A stretch of DNA of 64,000 nucleotides from positions 1,033,001-1,097,000 of the forward strand of contig JAKFAO010000004.1 of the NCBI GenBank assembly GCA_021527695.1, written 5' to 3'. Source of the DNA: Naematelia aurantialba. Lineage: Eukaryota; Basidiomycota; Tremellomycetes; Tremellales; Naemateliaceae. The notes below the pieces were generated by a model. That model did no database searches, was not told the origin of the DNA, and worked only from the letters and a program-made list of their open reading frames with translations. A program made the translations under genes and the position numbers. How positions within the stretch are numbered: the stretch's first letter is position 1; each line of letters begins with the position of its first letter. Of this stretch, positions 42,066-58,021 are shown piece by piece.

Positions 42066-44393
42066 ATGGAGCTCGTCAGCATCTTTGGTTCTCCTCCCAG
42101 CTCCAATCCGTCGAGCGTGACAGTCAGTCGTGCCAAAAGGAAACCGACCAAGAGTTCCTCCTTGACTTCCTTCACGAACTCTCAGCTATCGAATGAGGAT
42201 ACGAATCAGACTTCCGCCGCAACGAAGGCGACCGGTTTGCGGGTTCGTGACAATCCGTCTGGAGGAAACGGCGGTCATGTACAATGCGGTAGAAAAGATG
42301 TAGGCGAGACGGCGAAGAAGAAAGAGGGGGTGGATGGTGTTGCGCGAAAGGAGTCTGGCTCCGGAGGCAATGCCGAAGCTACGCCCAATTTCCAGGTCAA
42401 TCCCGGTACCAAGGCGAAGGCAGACAAAGCGGCACTTACCAGCAAAAAGGGTACGCAGCTGGACGTGGACGACAAACGGGGCGGCAGCTCGAACAGGTCG
42501 AAGAAGGCTGTCCTTATGCCACCGTCTCCTGACCGACCCTCCCACCTCATGAAGAAGAAGTCCATCCCAATCGGTCAGCCCGCCAAGCCACAGACATCCC
42601 TCTTGGGGCATTCGGTCAAGCGGAAGACATCTATCATTTGCAGATCCCCTGCAATGAGCCAGGACACACCTGGTCCCTCGAAGCCTGGCACACCTACGCA
42701 GAAGAAGGATTCCAAACAGCAAAGGAGAGAGGAGGCGCTTGTTCCTGATTCGGACGAAGAACCCATCCCGATCAAACGAAAGAAGACTGTCAAGCGCAGA
42801 AAAGTCAACACGGTAGCGAGTGGTAACGAGGAAACCAGAGCGGGCGTGGAAGCGGGCGGAGCAACAGCGTTCTTTGAGAACGTGCTGGCGGAGAAAGCTG
42901 CTGCGGAACTTCTGAAGAGGAAAGAAGCGGTCACGCGCAAGGACGCGAATGCCCTTGCCTTCTTTGACGAGTTGGCGGAATCGGAGAGGGAGGAGCGTGA
43001 AGCAGTCAAGGGATTCGATGAAGCTATCCAGCGGGTGGAGGCTTCCAGGTAGGCTGTTCAAGACTGCATTGAACATTGCTGATCTCCCGCAGCCAGGAAG
43101 CTCAGAAGGAGGCGGTGGAAGTTGAGCCTGGCTTGAGCAAGGATGACGAGGAGTACTTGCGTACGATACTTCCGCTGTTGGATGCGGCTGCACAACTGAC
43201 GGTAGTAGGTGAATTCGTTGACGAGGACGACCCATGCCCAGTGAGCCTCGTTGAGAGATGTGCTGACTGTCTTTAGTACTGCGGTAGCCTGTGGCCACGA
43301 TCTCCCAGTAGCCACCTCGAGAAGCTCGCCGCGCAGGTCTGGCTCATATCGACGCCGGTGCCTGGTCATCCATGGGCCCGTAGAGCCGACTGGACAGTCT
43401 CGCAAGAGCTGTGCGCGATGCATGAAGCAGAAACGAGAACTATCCCTATGGGTCTGCGGTCTGGGTATCCCAAAACCGTCGACTTTTCTGCACTTCCAAG
43501 TCGACTTGCGGAGGGATGGGTCAGAGAGATGACCGACATGTTCCTGCGCAATCCAGAGACTTCCAGCCGATGCACCAAGCTGCAAGAGGAGATAGCAAAG
43601 CTGGGCAGAGCTCGGTGGTCAAGTGTGGCGCATCAGGGCTCTCGCGAGGTGCGAGACCGAGCGATGCCCGGCTAGTGCGATCCTTTCTTTATTCTTTTTT
43701 GGATACGGAGCTGATGAAGCAGCTATGGCTCACTCGGTAAATACATTCTCAACGTCTACTTTCATCGACACCTTGCCACCGGTCGCGTTTCTCACGCGAC
43801 ACTCCCTCAATTGGACAGCAGGGACTTCATCGAGCACATCCTCGTACCCGAAGTCGCCACGTACTTGATCCACCAAGACACGCACTCGACCCGCCCCACC
43901 GCCACGCAACTCGAAGAGGCCGAACGGGTCCGCTGTGAGAGCGTCGAATATGGGCGATACAAGTTCCGCGATGACAGCGCAGAGGCGGATACCGTGATTG
44001 CGACCGTTGTAGGCTTGCCCCGTGGGGATAGGATGCAGGCTCGTCAAGTCACACTCTCGCTGCAACAGCACAGGCGCGAGCAAGCCCGAAGTCATAGTTG
44101 TTTCCGATGACGAGGACGAGCAGCCAGCGACACCTCGACCGAGATCTGCGAGCCTCTCTCCCCTACTGGACATGTCCGCCTCACAGGAGCTCTTCCTCGC
44201 GAACCTCGACGAGACGCAGTTGGTAGCTCCAGTCGACAAAGCGACCCGCCCGGCTTCACCCATCGTACAAGACAAGGGCGAATCGCAACCCACGCTCCCT
44301 GCCTCCAGTTACGACGAGTATGGCGACATGGAGTACAGCGAGAACATGATGAAGGCAATTCGCGAGGCCGAGTCGAGCGTGTCGGCGAGATGA
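42066..44393 (+). CDS. RTC4-like domain protein, 5 exons
   Basis: The C-terminal part fits the Rtc4-like (restriction of telomere capping 4) domain as I remember it: PMGLRSGYPKTVDFSALPSR, then DFIEHILVPEVATYLIHQD and ESVEYGRYKF after splicing. The function is unknown even in yeast. Exons 42066-43048, 43093-43240, 43277-43674, 43819-44021 and 44074-44393 sum to 683 aa in frame. The first 330 residues are basic, disordered and rich in K, S and P (KRKKTVKRRKVNT), suggesting a nuclear protein. The C-terminus is acidic (SDDEDEQPATP). The junctions of exons 3-4 and 4-5 are the best of several options; exon 3 also ends at an in-frame TAG if not spliced. It is the first gene downstream of the tRNA. 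Confidence 0.7.
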
Positions 44394-44661
44394 TACGCGT
44401 CACGCGTCCCGCTCATGGGAGCTGCTTCACTTGTAAACCTTTCGTTGTAGCAAGTTTCCGGGATCGCCCTATGATGGCACTCCAAGTTGTATCATACTAT
44501 CTACATGCTGGTTCCAGCATTCACATATGCATAGTGTATTCAAGAACAGTCTCGACAGGGTAAGCAAGTGCAAGGTATCGATACGATGTTCACATTGATG
44601 AGCGTCTAAGCAGTAGTTTCTCCGCCACTCATCTCCTCTCTACTACTGTCTACCGAGTACC
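44394..44661. other. Convergent spacer RTC4-like / MBOAT
   Basis: A short spacer between convergent genes. Nothing was recognised. Confidence 0.4.
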
Positions 44662-46886
44662 TCAACTCGATTTGGAGAGGATCACCTCGTCTTGGCATCC
44701 ATAAGCCAGGTGATTGGAGTGAGGAGGAGTTGACCCGGTGTCGCCCAGTGGCCGGGCAGCTCCACGGGCGTGAGGTTGGTCCCCGCAAGACCCTGAGTCG
44801 AACCAGCTTCCACAGGCCAGCCGCGCCGTGGTCAGCATGTATATCCAGACCCAGAGGCGCCCTGCCCAGCCCTGCACGCGGCGCCCAGTGAGTTTCTTGA
44901 ATCCCACTTCGAGGGCACAGCCGACGCCCGAGGCGAAGAAGAAGGCTAGGAGGGGTATCGTCGCTGGGACGGGGTGCATGGTAATTTGGCCAAAGGCGTG
45001 GAGTGCCCCAGAGAGCAAGAAGATGAGCGGTAAGAGCCAGGGCGAGGTTGGTGGTTGGCGTAGCGCGCGGAGAATCAGGATAGAGGTTATGAGGAAGGTA
45101 TGCTATGTGGATCGCGTGTCAGATAAGAAGCCAAAGCCAACGACGCCCGATACTTGACCTTTTCTGGGGAAATGGGAATCATCTCAAGGACGAGGAAGAG
45201 GAGTGTGAATGAGAACCATCTCGGGGAAAAGCAAGGGGAACGGGAATGAGACTGGGGATGGGATCGCCAATGGGGATGCCGATGGGTGTGTGACTGGAAA
45301 CCGGATAGGTAGTCAAGGGGAGTGGCCACTCACACGGAACAGCTGGTGCCACCGCCTGCCCCAGACATCGAGCAAGCTGTCCGCCTTCCAAGGTGCGTCC
45401 ATAAAATCCACCTCCCAAGCTTCGACCTCGTACAACCCCGACCCGACAGCGATCAACGCAAACCCGTGATATCCAAGCAAGAGGCCTTGCCAGATACCAA
45501 TTGCCAAACACAGCTCCGTCACCAGCAATACGACCACCGAAGGGACGTATGTCCTCAGCGCGGTGTAGGGGAGGAGGTAAAACTTGTGTGATGCAAGAAA
45601 CTTGTTGAGCGAGTCGGCGCAACCGAGGGGATTGCCGATCGTCTCGCTATCCCAGTGGCGAAGGACCACGAGAAGTGTGTCGAGGATGGTATAGTGCATG
45701 ATCGTGTTGCGGAGGTGGCGCCATACCGCTTGGCCCCGGGTGCGACGGGTGACAGGATACGGTAGCCACCGCTCCGCCACGTCAGGCGACAACCGCGGTA
45801 GTGACCCGTCCGGAGCACTCACGCCCCCATCGGCGTCCAGCTCGCTGTTCCCGTGGCTGTTTCCATAGCCAGTACCGTCGGTATTGCCGTTGCCATGACC
45901 GTTGCCGTCGAGCTTCACATCATCACCGTCGGCACGGCCGACTGCTTCGCCGTTGCTCTTTGCGAGGCGATCAGGCTTGTGAGACATGTCTGCTGTAGAT
46001 GTACGCTGTTCAAACGACGGTGGATCGACGTACGTCCGCCCCAGACCGACCATACGGCTATTGATCGCCAAGTCAATAGCAGCCACGATGCGATTCCGCC
46101 GCCCCGCACCGAGATACGGGTCGATAATCGGTTTTGAGGTGAGGGCGTACTCGACGTACTTTGCGGATATGTGTAGCATGGCGATACCGAGGCCGTTGTT
46201 GAATGCGTTGTACTCGGGTTCTAGCGAGTCAGCGGGGGCACAGCAGAAATGGTGTCGCCATCCAGGTCCTAAGCCGTCCTAGCCCTTGAAGTAATCTTCG
46301 CCAGTAGCGAGTAGCGCTGCTGCACCAGCCCATTCCGACTTCCGGATCTAGCCCTCGCTCGTACTTCATGTCCAGCCGAGCTGTGCCAAGGAGCAACGTT
46401 GGAGTGCAGAGCTGATCTCGATTTGGCTGGTGACAGGGCTGACAGAGGAAGAAGGAAGAAGGAGGAAGGAAGAAGGAAGAAGGGAGAAGGGAGAAGGAAG
46501 AAGGAAGAAGGAAGAAAGAAAGGAAGAAGAAAGAAGAAAGAAGCAAGAACCAAGAAGGAAGAAGGAAGAAGGAAGCAGGAAGAAGGAAGCAGGAAGAGGG
46601 AAGGAGGAGGAAGCTTCAGTAGGCCAGATACAACACACTCACCAACAAACCGATGCAGCGCACAACCTCGAACGACCAACCACACCCCCAACGCGCCTAC
46701 ACCCATCCGCGCAAGTCGCGTCCCTTCATGCTGGAGCAAAAAAGTCTGCACTCCCAGCGGCAGGAATGGGAGCACAAACACCGCTGGCCAGTTGGACGCC
46801 GTGATGGGCTCGGCGTGGGTCAGGACGTAGGTGTGAAGAAAGTTGAGGGCGCCATACGGTTCGTCCGGTGAAGGGAGGAGGTGCAT
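44662..46886 (-). CDS. Wax-synthase-type MBOAT acyltransferase, multi-exon, ends not fully resolved
   Basis: Integral membrane O-acyltransferase; by family it transfers an acyl or acetyl group to a hydroxyl. The start at 46886 (MHLLPSPDEPYGALNFL) leads into a first hydrophobic region. The core exon (about 46215-45316) contains NAFNNGLGIAMLHISAKYVE, a Gly/Asn/Asp-rich insert, several helices, and the diagnostic APWKADSLLDVWGRRWHQLF with the catalytic-type His. Later exons hold WFSFTLLFLVLEM and a run LLSGALHAFGQITMHPVPAT, where the second active-site His is expected. Intron 1 (about 46440-46642) carries a GA-rich microsatellite on the + strand. The exon after intron 1 and the C-terminal frame (stop at 44662 or 44682) stay uncertain. 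The substrate is unknown. Confidence 0.8.
46437..46612. repeat. GA-rich microsatellite in MBOAT intron 1
   Basis: gaaggaagaagga units on the + strand, which is C/T on the sense strand of the gene. Confidence 0.85.
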
Positions 46887-47581
46887 CCTTCGCCTTGAGG
46901 AAGGTCTCGCCCTCGGATGTGGGGTCTCCCTCCAATGTGGGTCCAGGTCCACTGCGAGGGAGTCCTGGTCGTGGAGTGCAGAGCAGCACCAGGAGACACC
47001 AGGAGAAGGAGAAGGAGAAGGAGAAGGAAAAGGAGAAGGAGAAGGAGAAGAAGAAGGAGAAGGAGCAGGTCAAGACAAAGACAAAGATAGAACCATTGGT
47101 TTATGATGAAACGTAACGAGTAAGAGGCACCTTTCGACACGTCCGCATCGCGGTCATCGACCTGCGCACGACACTTTTTTCAGTTTGCACAACGACGCCA
47201 CTTTGGATCCGAATGAGTAGTCCAGCGCAGGGTCACTCTTGACATCGACATGCTACCACAGACGCCGATAACTGAGCTGGTGTGGATACCAAATGCTGCA
47301 GAAAACACCATGCAGCAGCGATGTAACTTGTCAACAAGCGGAAAGGAGAGATCTGCAGCCCGAATCTTAATCTCAATGAGCCGTCCGCTTCACGCCACAC
47401 TGCGGGAACGACCACCAAGCGGCCAAACACCAGCATGCGAAACACGCCCAAGCGGCTTTGCGTTCCTATTGACCAGCCAGCCTACTGAGAATGGATGCAT
47501 CAGATGACTAGACAGGTATATTCCGCACTGCGCCGCCTAGCCGCGACGGAGCGCTGTCTCTAACCTCGGCATGTTCGCCGT
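46887..47581. other. MBOAT upstream region with GA repeat
   Basis: 695 bp between two minus-strand genes, including a gagaag/aggaga repeat at about 46992-47066, 110-180 nt upstream of the MBOAT start. It should hold the promoter. No gene was seen in 47100-47580. Confidence 0.5.
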
Positions 47582-50993
<3,412 letters not shown>

Positions 50994-51656
50994 CTCGAGC
51001 TACTGAATAGTCGATAGAGCTCGAGTCACTGGGCTGGTCGACAGACTTGAGCGACTAGGTATGGCGGGACAGCAAGACTCGCCTATCTACAGGATACCTG
51101 GGGCACCTACAAGCACGTAGTGCTTGAGACGATGACCTAACAGGCTATGCTATGGCAATACAATGTGCTGCTGAAGGACAGACAAAGCAAAAGTTCTCGA
51201 AAAAAGTTGGACTCGGACACGCGTACCAAGCAACTGCCACGTCGTTGGTTCAAGCCAGAGACAACCGTGGGAGAGTGATTGTCCACCATCATAACTCTTG
51301 TGTGCACGTCGTTCTGACGTGTCCCCCTCTTATTGACGATTAGATACGATAGTACTTCCCGATGAGACTATGAAGCTCGTGAGCTCCCTCCGGCTCGTCC
51401 AGTGCCAAGCTATTCTGTATGGGAATACAAAGGACGGCCCGGGGACTCCCCTGAAAGCAGAGCCCAAAGGCGATGTGTCACCCCGCAGCCGCCGCAGCGT
51501 TGAGTGATCACAACAGAGGACAAGAAGGGAGGGGATGGCACAGACACTAGCAGTGCTTCGGTATCATTCTTCTAACTACTATCACTGATCGTCTGGGCTC
51601 TCGTCATTGATATCCTGACTCGATATCAGTCAACCACTACCAAGACGTGCAGAAGC
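50994..51656. promoter_or_regulatory. Ca2+-ATPase/M50B divergent intergenic region
   Basis: 663 bp between divergent start codons, with no repeat or gene recognised. It probably contains both promoters and 5' UTRs. Confidence 0.4.
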
Positions 51657-53543
51657 ATGTCTGCCGCATTCGACGCCATTGATCCCATCGAGCACGCCTT
51701 GGCGCGCCGAGATGTGCGGGACGCTCTGACGCCCAATTCAACACAACGGTCAGCTGCATCTCCTCAGTATTCGGTGCTCGATGCTCGATGATCGTCGCCA
51801 GTGCTCATACGCCTAGGGTCACACTGATCGTAGCTGCGTGCTATATCGTCGCGATAGCCATTCGTGGGTGTCTCGTCTGTTTCCCGACACGAGTTGCAGC
51901 TGACAGCTTCCAAGTCGTGCGCTGGTGCTTTCTACCATGCATTCCGCGTCAGCTGATCTTCATACCGTCCGGTCCTGTCATCTTCCGCAGTGGTAAGTCT
52001 CGGTCTCAGTAACATCTCAACGGTCTGGTTGCTTGCTGATAAGTGCAGGCACGTACCGTACCTTGAGAAAGTCCTGTACCCATTCAAGCTGCTCGTTGTT
52101 GGGATGCACGAACTGTCCCACGCACTAGCTGGCGTGAGGCTCTGTCTGGTCCGATCCACCTCTGCGACACTCACTCTTCTCGTAGGTCCTCACATGCGCT
52201 CACGTCGAGAGCATCACGGTACGTTTTAGGCCCTACCATTGATTCACCCATTGCTTGGACCAAGTCGCTTATCTATCCAGCTCGACCCCGAGCAGGGTGG
52301 CTCAACTCGTATGCGTGGTGGCATTCCCGCTGTACGTTCCTGAGAGCTTCTAGGATATCATCGAGAAAGCAGGGCCATCGGTCTCCGTCGCGGTCAGCTG
52401 ACGACACCGATGGCCAGATCACTCTGCCTGCTGGATACCTCGGTTCATCCTTCATCGGCGCCGCTTTAGTCGCATGTGGATTCGATACCGACGCATCCAA
52501 AGTCGCCACGCTCGTTTTGATCTTCTTCTGGATCCTTACGCTGTGGTGGGCGAGACGCAGCTGGATCGCATATGTTACTATAGCGCTCATGGCTGCGCTG
52601 GTTGTGGTGAGCTTGAATTCTGTGACTACCGGTCGTCACCCTTCTTCTTTCTGCCATTCCCTCGCTCTTGTTGTCGCCACCTCTTCTCACCCAAGCCTCC
52701 GAGGGCCTCTATGATTCTCCCAGCTGCCTCATTTCTCAACACACTCTTATATTCTTCCCCGCCTCCTCTGAGTCAAATCCTCTAATGTGTCTCCGCTGAC
52801 CATTGCACCAGGTATGCTGGCTTGTGGCGCACTCGGTTGCCCTGCGTTTCTTGATCCTCTTCATCGGCGTCATGAGCTGTTTCTACGCGATCGTACGTGA
52901 CTTCTTCTCCTGTATTTCCTTCTCCTTCTCCTTCTCGTTCTTCTTATCCTTCTCTTCTCTTCCTCTTTCTCAACTTCTCTCTCTTTCTCTCTCTGTGCGT
53001 GTGTGCGTATGATGATTTTACACGGTCTACGAGATGTAAATGACAAAGCTAACGCCGACGCAGTGGGACATTGTTGACGTCAGCTGCGCACCACCGCAAT
53101 CCACCAACGCGCTGTCTGGCAGGTCTCGCTGATCGTTTGCAGGACACATTATCGAGAAAGGTCAACACATCCGACGCATCAGAATACGCACGTATCGTTG
53201 GGTGTTGTGGTTCGCGCTTCTGGGGCGCGTTCTGGCTCGTCCAAGCTGCTATTTTTTTTGCGGCGGGTATCCTCGTCGGCTTGGGTATGTTGCCATTGCA
53301 TCCCGGCCCACTGGCGTCGCCTCTACCACTCTCCCTGCCGCGATCGCCATCCGAGGGAGGCAGGAGACAGATGATCCCGTATGAAGCTGACTCCCTGCAG
53401 CGGCATTCAAAGATGACTGGAGTACCCAAGCGAGCAAGGCGGACAATTTCCTTGGTGGTCAGTCCTCGCTCCCGCTTACAATCAGCTGTTTGTGCCTGTG
53501 CGGCAGTGCGACTGCGACTGACGACATGACAGGTAGCCCTTGA
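51657..53543 (+). CDS. Peptidase M50B-like membrane protein, 11 exons
   Basis: Multi-pass membrane protein of the M50B-like family; proteolysis is not proven for this group. The hand-built model gives 268 aa. It has an N-terminal helix (VTLIVAACYIVAIAI), then HVPYLEKVLYPFKLLVVG and HELSHALAG with the HExxH zinc motif, LDPEQGGSTRMRGG, LPAGYLGSSFIGAALVACGF, and four to five further helices including WILTLWWARRSWIAYV and FWGAFWLVQAAIFFAAGIL. Exons: 51657-51748, 51817-51867, 52049-52133, 52186-52218, 52281-52331, 52418-52606, 52812-52892, 53064-53078, 53143-53284, 53401-53457, 53533-53543. Exon 8 is 15 nt (WDIVD). The end of exon 2 is the weakest junction. One intron carries a ccttct repeat. Confidence 0.85.
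52913..53002 (+). repeat. C/T microsatellite in an M50B-gene intron
   Basis: ttctccttct and ctctttct units, pyrimidine on the sense strand, inside the intron before the 15-nt exon. Confidence 0.8.
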
Positions 53544-53754
53544 TACATTGTACATGGCTGATGTACATGAATACGCATGTTGGTCTGAGATGCGCTGTTG
53601 ATGGGATGATACGGCTGTCGACTCTACGAATGACATCCCTCCCCAATTCCCTCTTGCGCCTGAGCCCCAGAAATAATCCTGCACATCTCCCAAGGCCCAG
53701 AAGCGCCGAGCTGGCAGTCTGCGGACGACGGGATCGGCCTAGGACGCTAGTATG

Positions 53755-55804
53755 CTAGTACGCTCCGGGAATGACGATTCGCTGCAGATAATCCGCCGCG
53801 ATACCTAGCCACACCAGACCCCCCAACCAGCCATTACTGCAGAACTTGCTCCACAGGTCAGGGCGACTGTCAAAGTTGACTTTTGCGCATTGCCAGGCCA
53901 GGTGTGCGGCGGCTCCACCGCACGAGATGAGGTAGTACAGCGGTCCTAAGCCTGCCAGCTCGCCGCTCACAGCCATCAAGGAGACGAAAGTTGCTGAGAG
54001 GCCGGAGATGAGTGCCCGGGATGAGTCGGGGAAACGAAGGGCGATCGACTTGACTCCGACGAGGACGTCATCTTTCTTGTCCTGCGAGTGGCTAGTTAGC
54101 TTGGTCTAGGATGTCTATATCGATGCAGCGATGGCCAGTGTCACCAATGGTATTGCACCGTCGCGTCGGGCGGCGGAGAAGGAGGGGTAGGATAGACTGT
54201 TTGCTTCGCTGAAACAACCGGAAGGAAGGAAGGAAGGAAGGAAGGAAGGGGCAAGCGGGTAGTAAGAAAGAAAGGAGGCTAGTAAGGAAGGAAGAAGATT
54301 GGGAGAAGGCAAGGGGAGGAGGAGAGGAGACCGCACCTGATGCGCATAAATAGTGTCGTACATAACACACCAAGCCACACCACCCGCATACATTGGCAAC
54401 GCACACGCCCAGTCCACGGACCCAGCCACAGCCGACCAGCCGAGCAGGGCACCCCAGTTGAACGCGAGCCCGAGGGTTATTTGGGGGTAGTAGGTGATTC
54501 GCTTCATGAACGGGTAGATGACGACCAGGGAGAGGGATGAGGCGCCAAGGAGGATCCTGGCCCGTCAGCGCAAGTTGGACGTGCTTAGTTTGCTGGAGAG
54601 GTGGGTGCTAAGAGAGGCAGACCAAAGATGAGGTAACGGCGGAGGAGAGAAGAGAATGAAAGAAGAGAAGGAGGGAAGGAGGAAGGGGAAGGGGAAATGG
54701 CGAAAGGGGAAGGGGGAAGGAGCAAGGACTAGGACTAGGACTAGGAAAGGGACTACCCACGAATACCAGTTCAGCTGCGTCAAGACAGCCAGACCAGCCG
54801 ACAGCTGAGCGCCGAGGAACACCAGCGCATTAAACTGCGTCACGTCGCCTTTGGCCAGCGGGCGCCATTGAGTCCTCTCTGCGATGTGTCAGCGGGTCAC
54901 GCTTTATACTGGTCACATGCATCCGGACGCAAAGAGACAGCGGACGGGCAGGAGACTAGCCCAGGGAAGAGAGAAGCACTCACCCACGGCTTTATCAAAC
55001 TTCTCATCCCACATGTCGTTGATCGTACATCCCGCACCGCGCATGATGACCGCTCCAACACCGAAGAGCGCCATGTAGAATGCTGGAACGGAGGGGGGCA
55101 GGTGGTTGACCGTACTGGCCATTGTGATCGCCCATGCTAGCCTGGCATTAGCGTGATGCTCGTCTTGGTCTCCTCCTGTTTCCCTCTACGACTAAATATC
55201 ATGTCGACTGCAGGGATAAACGGCTAGAGCCAGAAACAGACTCGGAGCTGGAGAGGTACACAACAGAGGGCCAGAATGTGATCCCGCCAGCCTGCCAGAG
55301 TGGAAAGGCAGAACGTCCACCCCGAGCGCTCTACCACGAGAACCTAGACATACCGCAAGGCCAGTAGAGCAGCACCGAGCCAATCGGCTTGTCGATCCTC
55401 GTAAGCAGGAGGTAGGGCTTCGCCCTCTCTGCCCAGGACGGCAAGATCCTATCGAGGATCGAGGGCGGCGCCAGCGCTGGGGGAGATGGAAATCGCGCCG
55501 GATCTTGCAGTTCTCCTGCAAAGGTCGGTGCACCTGTCGATCCCGACCCCGGTACCGACGCCGAAGGGGCAGGGGTCGAAGGCGGTGATGCGCTTGCACG
55601 TCTGGTGCTGGTGCTGGTGCTGGTTCTGAAGCTCGGACGAGCAAGAGATTGGCCGGTCGAGGTTGCGGGGTAACTCGTTACGAGGTGTCGCCTACCCAGA
55701 CCGGTGTGCGGGAGGATCGAGGGGAGGAGTGGAGAGGAGCGCAAAGACCGAAGCCGAGGCGCGCATGCGTGCGTGCAGGCTCCTCTCCCTAGTGATGATA
55801 GCAT
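53755..55804 (-). CDS. COQ2: 4-hydroxybenzoate polyprenyltransferase Coq2, 5 exons
   Basis: UbiA-family enzyme that joins the polyprenyl tail to 4-hydroxybenzoate in ubiquinone synthesis, in the mitochondrial inner membrane. The spliced length is about 422 aa. The Arg/Ser-rich N-terminus ([22 protein letters not shown]) fits a mitochondrial presequence and is followed by a Ser/Thr/Pro linker. Then come [17 protein letters not shown], the first Asp motif [50 protein letters not shown], and the second Asp motif [13 protein letters not shown], made by the last splice. Exons: 55354-55804, 54984-55136, 54761-54878, 54337-54556, 53755-54081. Introns 3 and 4 carry GA repeats on the + strand. It ends 211 bp from the M50B stop. 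Confidence 0.95.
54218..54330. repeat. GA-rich repeat in COQ2 intron 4
   Basis: A (ggaa)n run at about 54221-54249 and looser GA units after it on the + strand, C/T on the gene's sense strand. Confidence 0.8.
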
Positions 55805-56029
55805 GGTGCAGAGATGTAGCACAAGACCTGCGAGCCAAAGACGAACTGACTGAACCTGACATGAACATTTCGCCCCGGCGCCGGTCCGATCGCCCCAACG
55901 AATACATGCACTACGTACTGTGTAGCCGCATCGTAGATATAACAGATCATGTACATATGTAACGGTGAACTATCAGTAGGGTACATATGGTCGGAATCAT
56001 CACAGGTCCACCCAGACACCCATGCATCC

Positions 56030-57473
56030 CTAAAACTCGTCCGCTCGGAGGCCCTTGCGGAATCTACAACAGTCAGCGCTCTCTTCTGTCGCTGAACCAA
56101 CACGAGCGGCACGCACTTGTACTCTGAAACGCCGTCAGTACCGATCCAAGGATACGTCCCATCCACAACTCACTATACGGTACTCCAGACCTCAGTCTCT
56201 CCTCGGCATTTCTCGGCCTGCCATGCTCCGAGCCGTACTCTCCACCCACTGCCGCCTGCCGCGCCGTGTCCCACTCTTCCTTCCCGGCACCTTTACTCTT
56301 CTGGAACCGCTGCGGCTGTGCGCCCGGATAGACTCGCTCAATCCGTGGTGGCGGTGGCGGCGCGGGATCGCCAGGCTGCAACGTCGATTCTGGGGCAGGA
56401 GTCGCGTCCGTCGGTCCCTCTCCTTCCTCGTGGGCGTGTTCGTCTAGGGGGTCAGACGCGACGTGGTCCTGTGTCAGGTCGGCTGTCTCAGGCAGACCCT
56501 CAAATCGACGCTCGCGCTCGTCCTCTATATTCTCGATGTGTTGGTGGTCTGGAAAGATAAGCTTAACAAAGAAGTCAACCGTGCATCGGCGAAAGAGACC
56601 GCACGTTTGAAATGCTCAATGTCTAGCGATGTCAGCATTACATGGACGGGGCGTCCTGGTGACTCACCTTCTGGATGGTTGTATGCTTCATCAGTCTGGG
56701 TTTCAGGAGTTGAATGATATTGCTACACTCTGTCAGCTTGGTCGTCGAAGGCGCGTCCCAGGGTAGCTGACTTCTTCGTGGTGGAGGAAACTGCTGGAGT
56801 CAGCCAGGCAACCCGGAAAGGAGAGATGATGAAACGTACTATTCCGATTCTTCATCGTAGTGGTCTAACACGGTCAGTAATGGTGAGGCGAAGGGGAGGA
56901 ATCTACACACGACCGAGATCCTGGTACCCCTCAAAACTGGGCAGCCCATCATTACCTCCCTCCATAAACTCGGCGAGAGATATCCGTCCTATCCAGCACA
57001 GTCAGTATGGACGCACCACATTTCCTGCCATGTGCGAATCTGGGGATGCGGAACAGTGAGCTCACGGTCCCCATCCTTGTCCAGTTTTTGCAAGACCTTC
57101 TCCACCACCACCTGCGTGCGTCCATCAACGAGGTCGGGAAGCGGGATCTTGTCCTTGACAATATGATGGTGCAGTCCGTAGACCGCCTCTATCTCCGCCT
57201 CATTCCAGAAGCCATCCATATCGAGATCGTGCAGCTTGAAGAACGACTCGAGGTCGAACGAATCAATATGGTGTTCCGAGTGCATCTGGCATCCGGAAGG
57301 AAAGAATCGCCTTCATCAGCTAGAGGTCCTTGCGTGGTGTTGGCTGTCCCGCTCACGTGCCGTTGCGCATAGGACATGCCTTGAACAGCCGCATCGTCGA
57401 GGTCAACCGAGTGGTCCTCGTGGGCGCTTGCTCGCAGTGCAAGCAGGCATATGATTGGTATTGAACGGATCAT
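56030..57473 (-). CDS. EF-hand secretory protein, nucleobindin/Ssp120-like, 10 exons
   Basis: Calcium-binding protein of the secretory pathway. The start MIRSIPIICLLALRASAHEDH is a clear signal peptide. EF-hand 1 (LDMDGFWNEAEI, about residue 60) and EF-hand 2 (LDKDGDRRISLAEF, about residue 110, spliced) follow. Then come a Glu/His-rich stretch and a proline run before RIERVYPGAQPQ. The protein ends YKYKFRKGLRADEF and has about 314 aa. ADEF is not a canonical HDEL signal, though it might act weakly. Exons: 57357-57473, 57066-57285, 56914-56988, 56840-56864, 56772-56790, 56668-56722, 56605-56622, 56174-56548, 56117-56123, 56030-56063. Five exons are 34 nt or less, one of only 7 nt. The reading frame closes exactly. 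Assignment to Ssp120 rests on architecture and is moderate. Confidence 0.82.
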
Positions 57474-58021
57474 CGTGCAGGATGACAATGAAATGCTCAA
57501 GAAATGATGGCAGAGGTTGAAATCCCCCGCGACGTGACAGCCACCCCCACACGCGTTTGGCCACTCCCCCTCGTTAGGTTCGTCACCGCCCAAAATCGTG
57601 AATCTACAAGTTCTCCGGCAGCTAGGAGACCACTGAGATTGCATGACAGACGATAGAGGCTGCGCTGAGCAGATCATATGAAAGTACAGATGCACAGATG
57701 CTGCAATATCATGCATATAATGGATAGCAACAATATGGGGATCCCAATCTGTATGACCCGGTCGCTGCTCGGCGTGCCTGATCCGGAAACTGGAAACCTT
57801 GGCCGCAGTGCTTTCCCAGCTGGTACCCACCTCACCATTCCTCGCACGACCACATCCTGGACTCCATCCTCTCCTCTCTCTACCTCCTCACCTCCCCGAC
57901 TGAGTTCGGGACCGGGTAGACCTCCAGACTGAGGGAACGGTAACGAAAGAAAATCATAAAAATCCGAGGACGGCGCTGTCAGACTCGTGTACTTTCTCCA
58001 GAATCAGAACACCCGTCGCCC
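57474..58021. promoter_or_regulatory. Ssp120-like/SGNH divergent intergenic region
   Basis: 548 bp between divergent start codons; likely both promoters. No repeat or gene was recognised. Confidence 0.4.
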
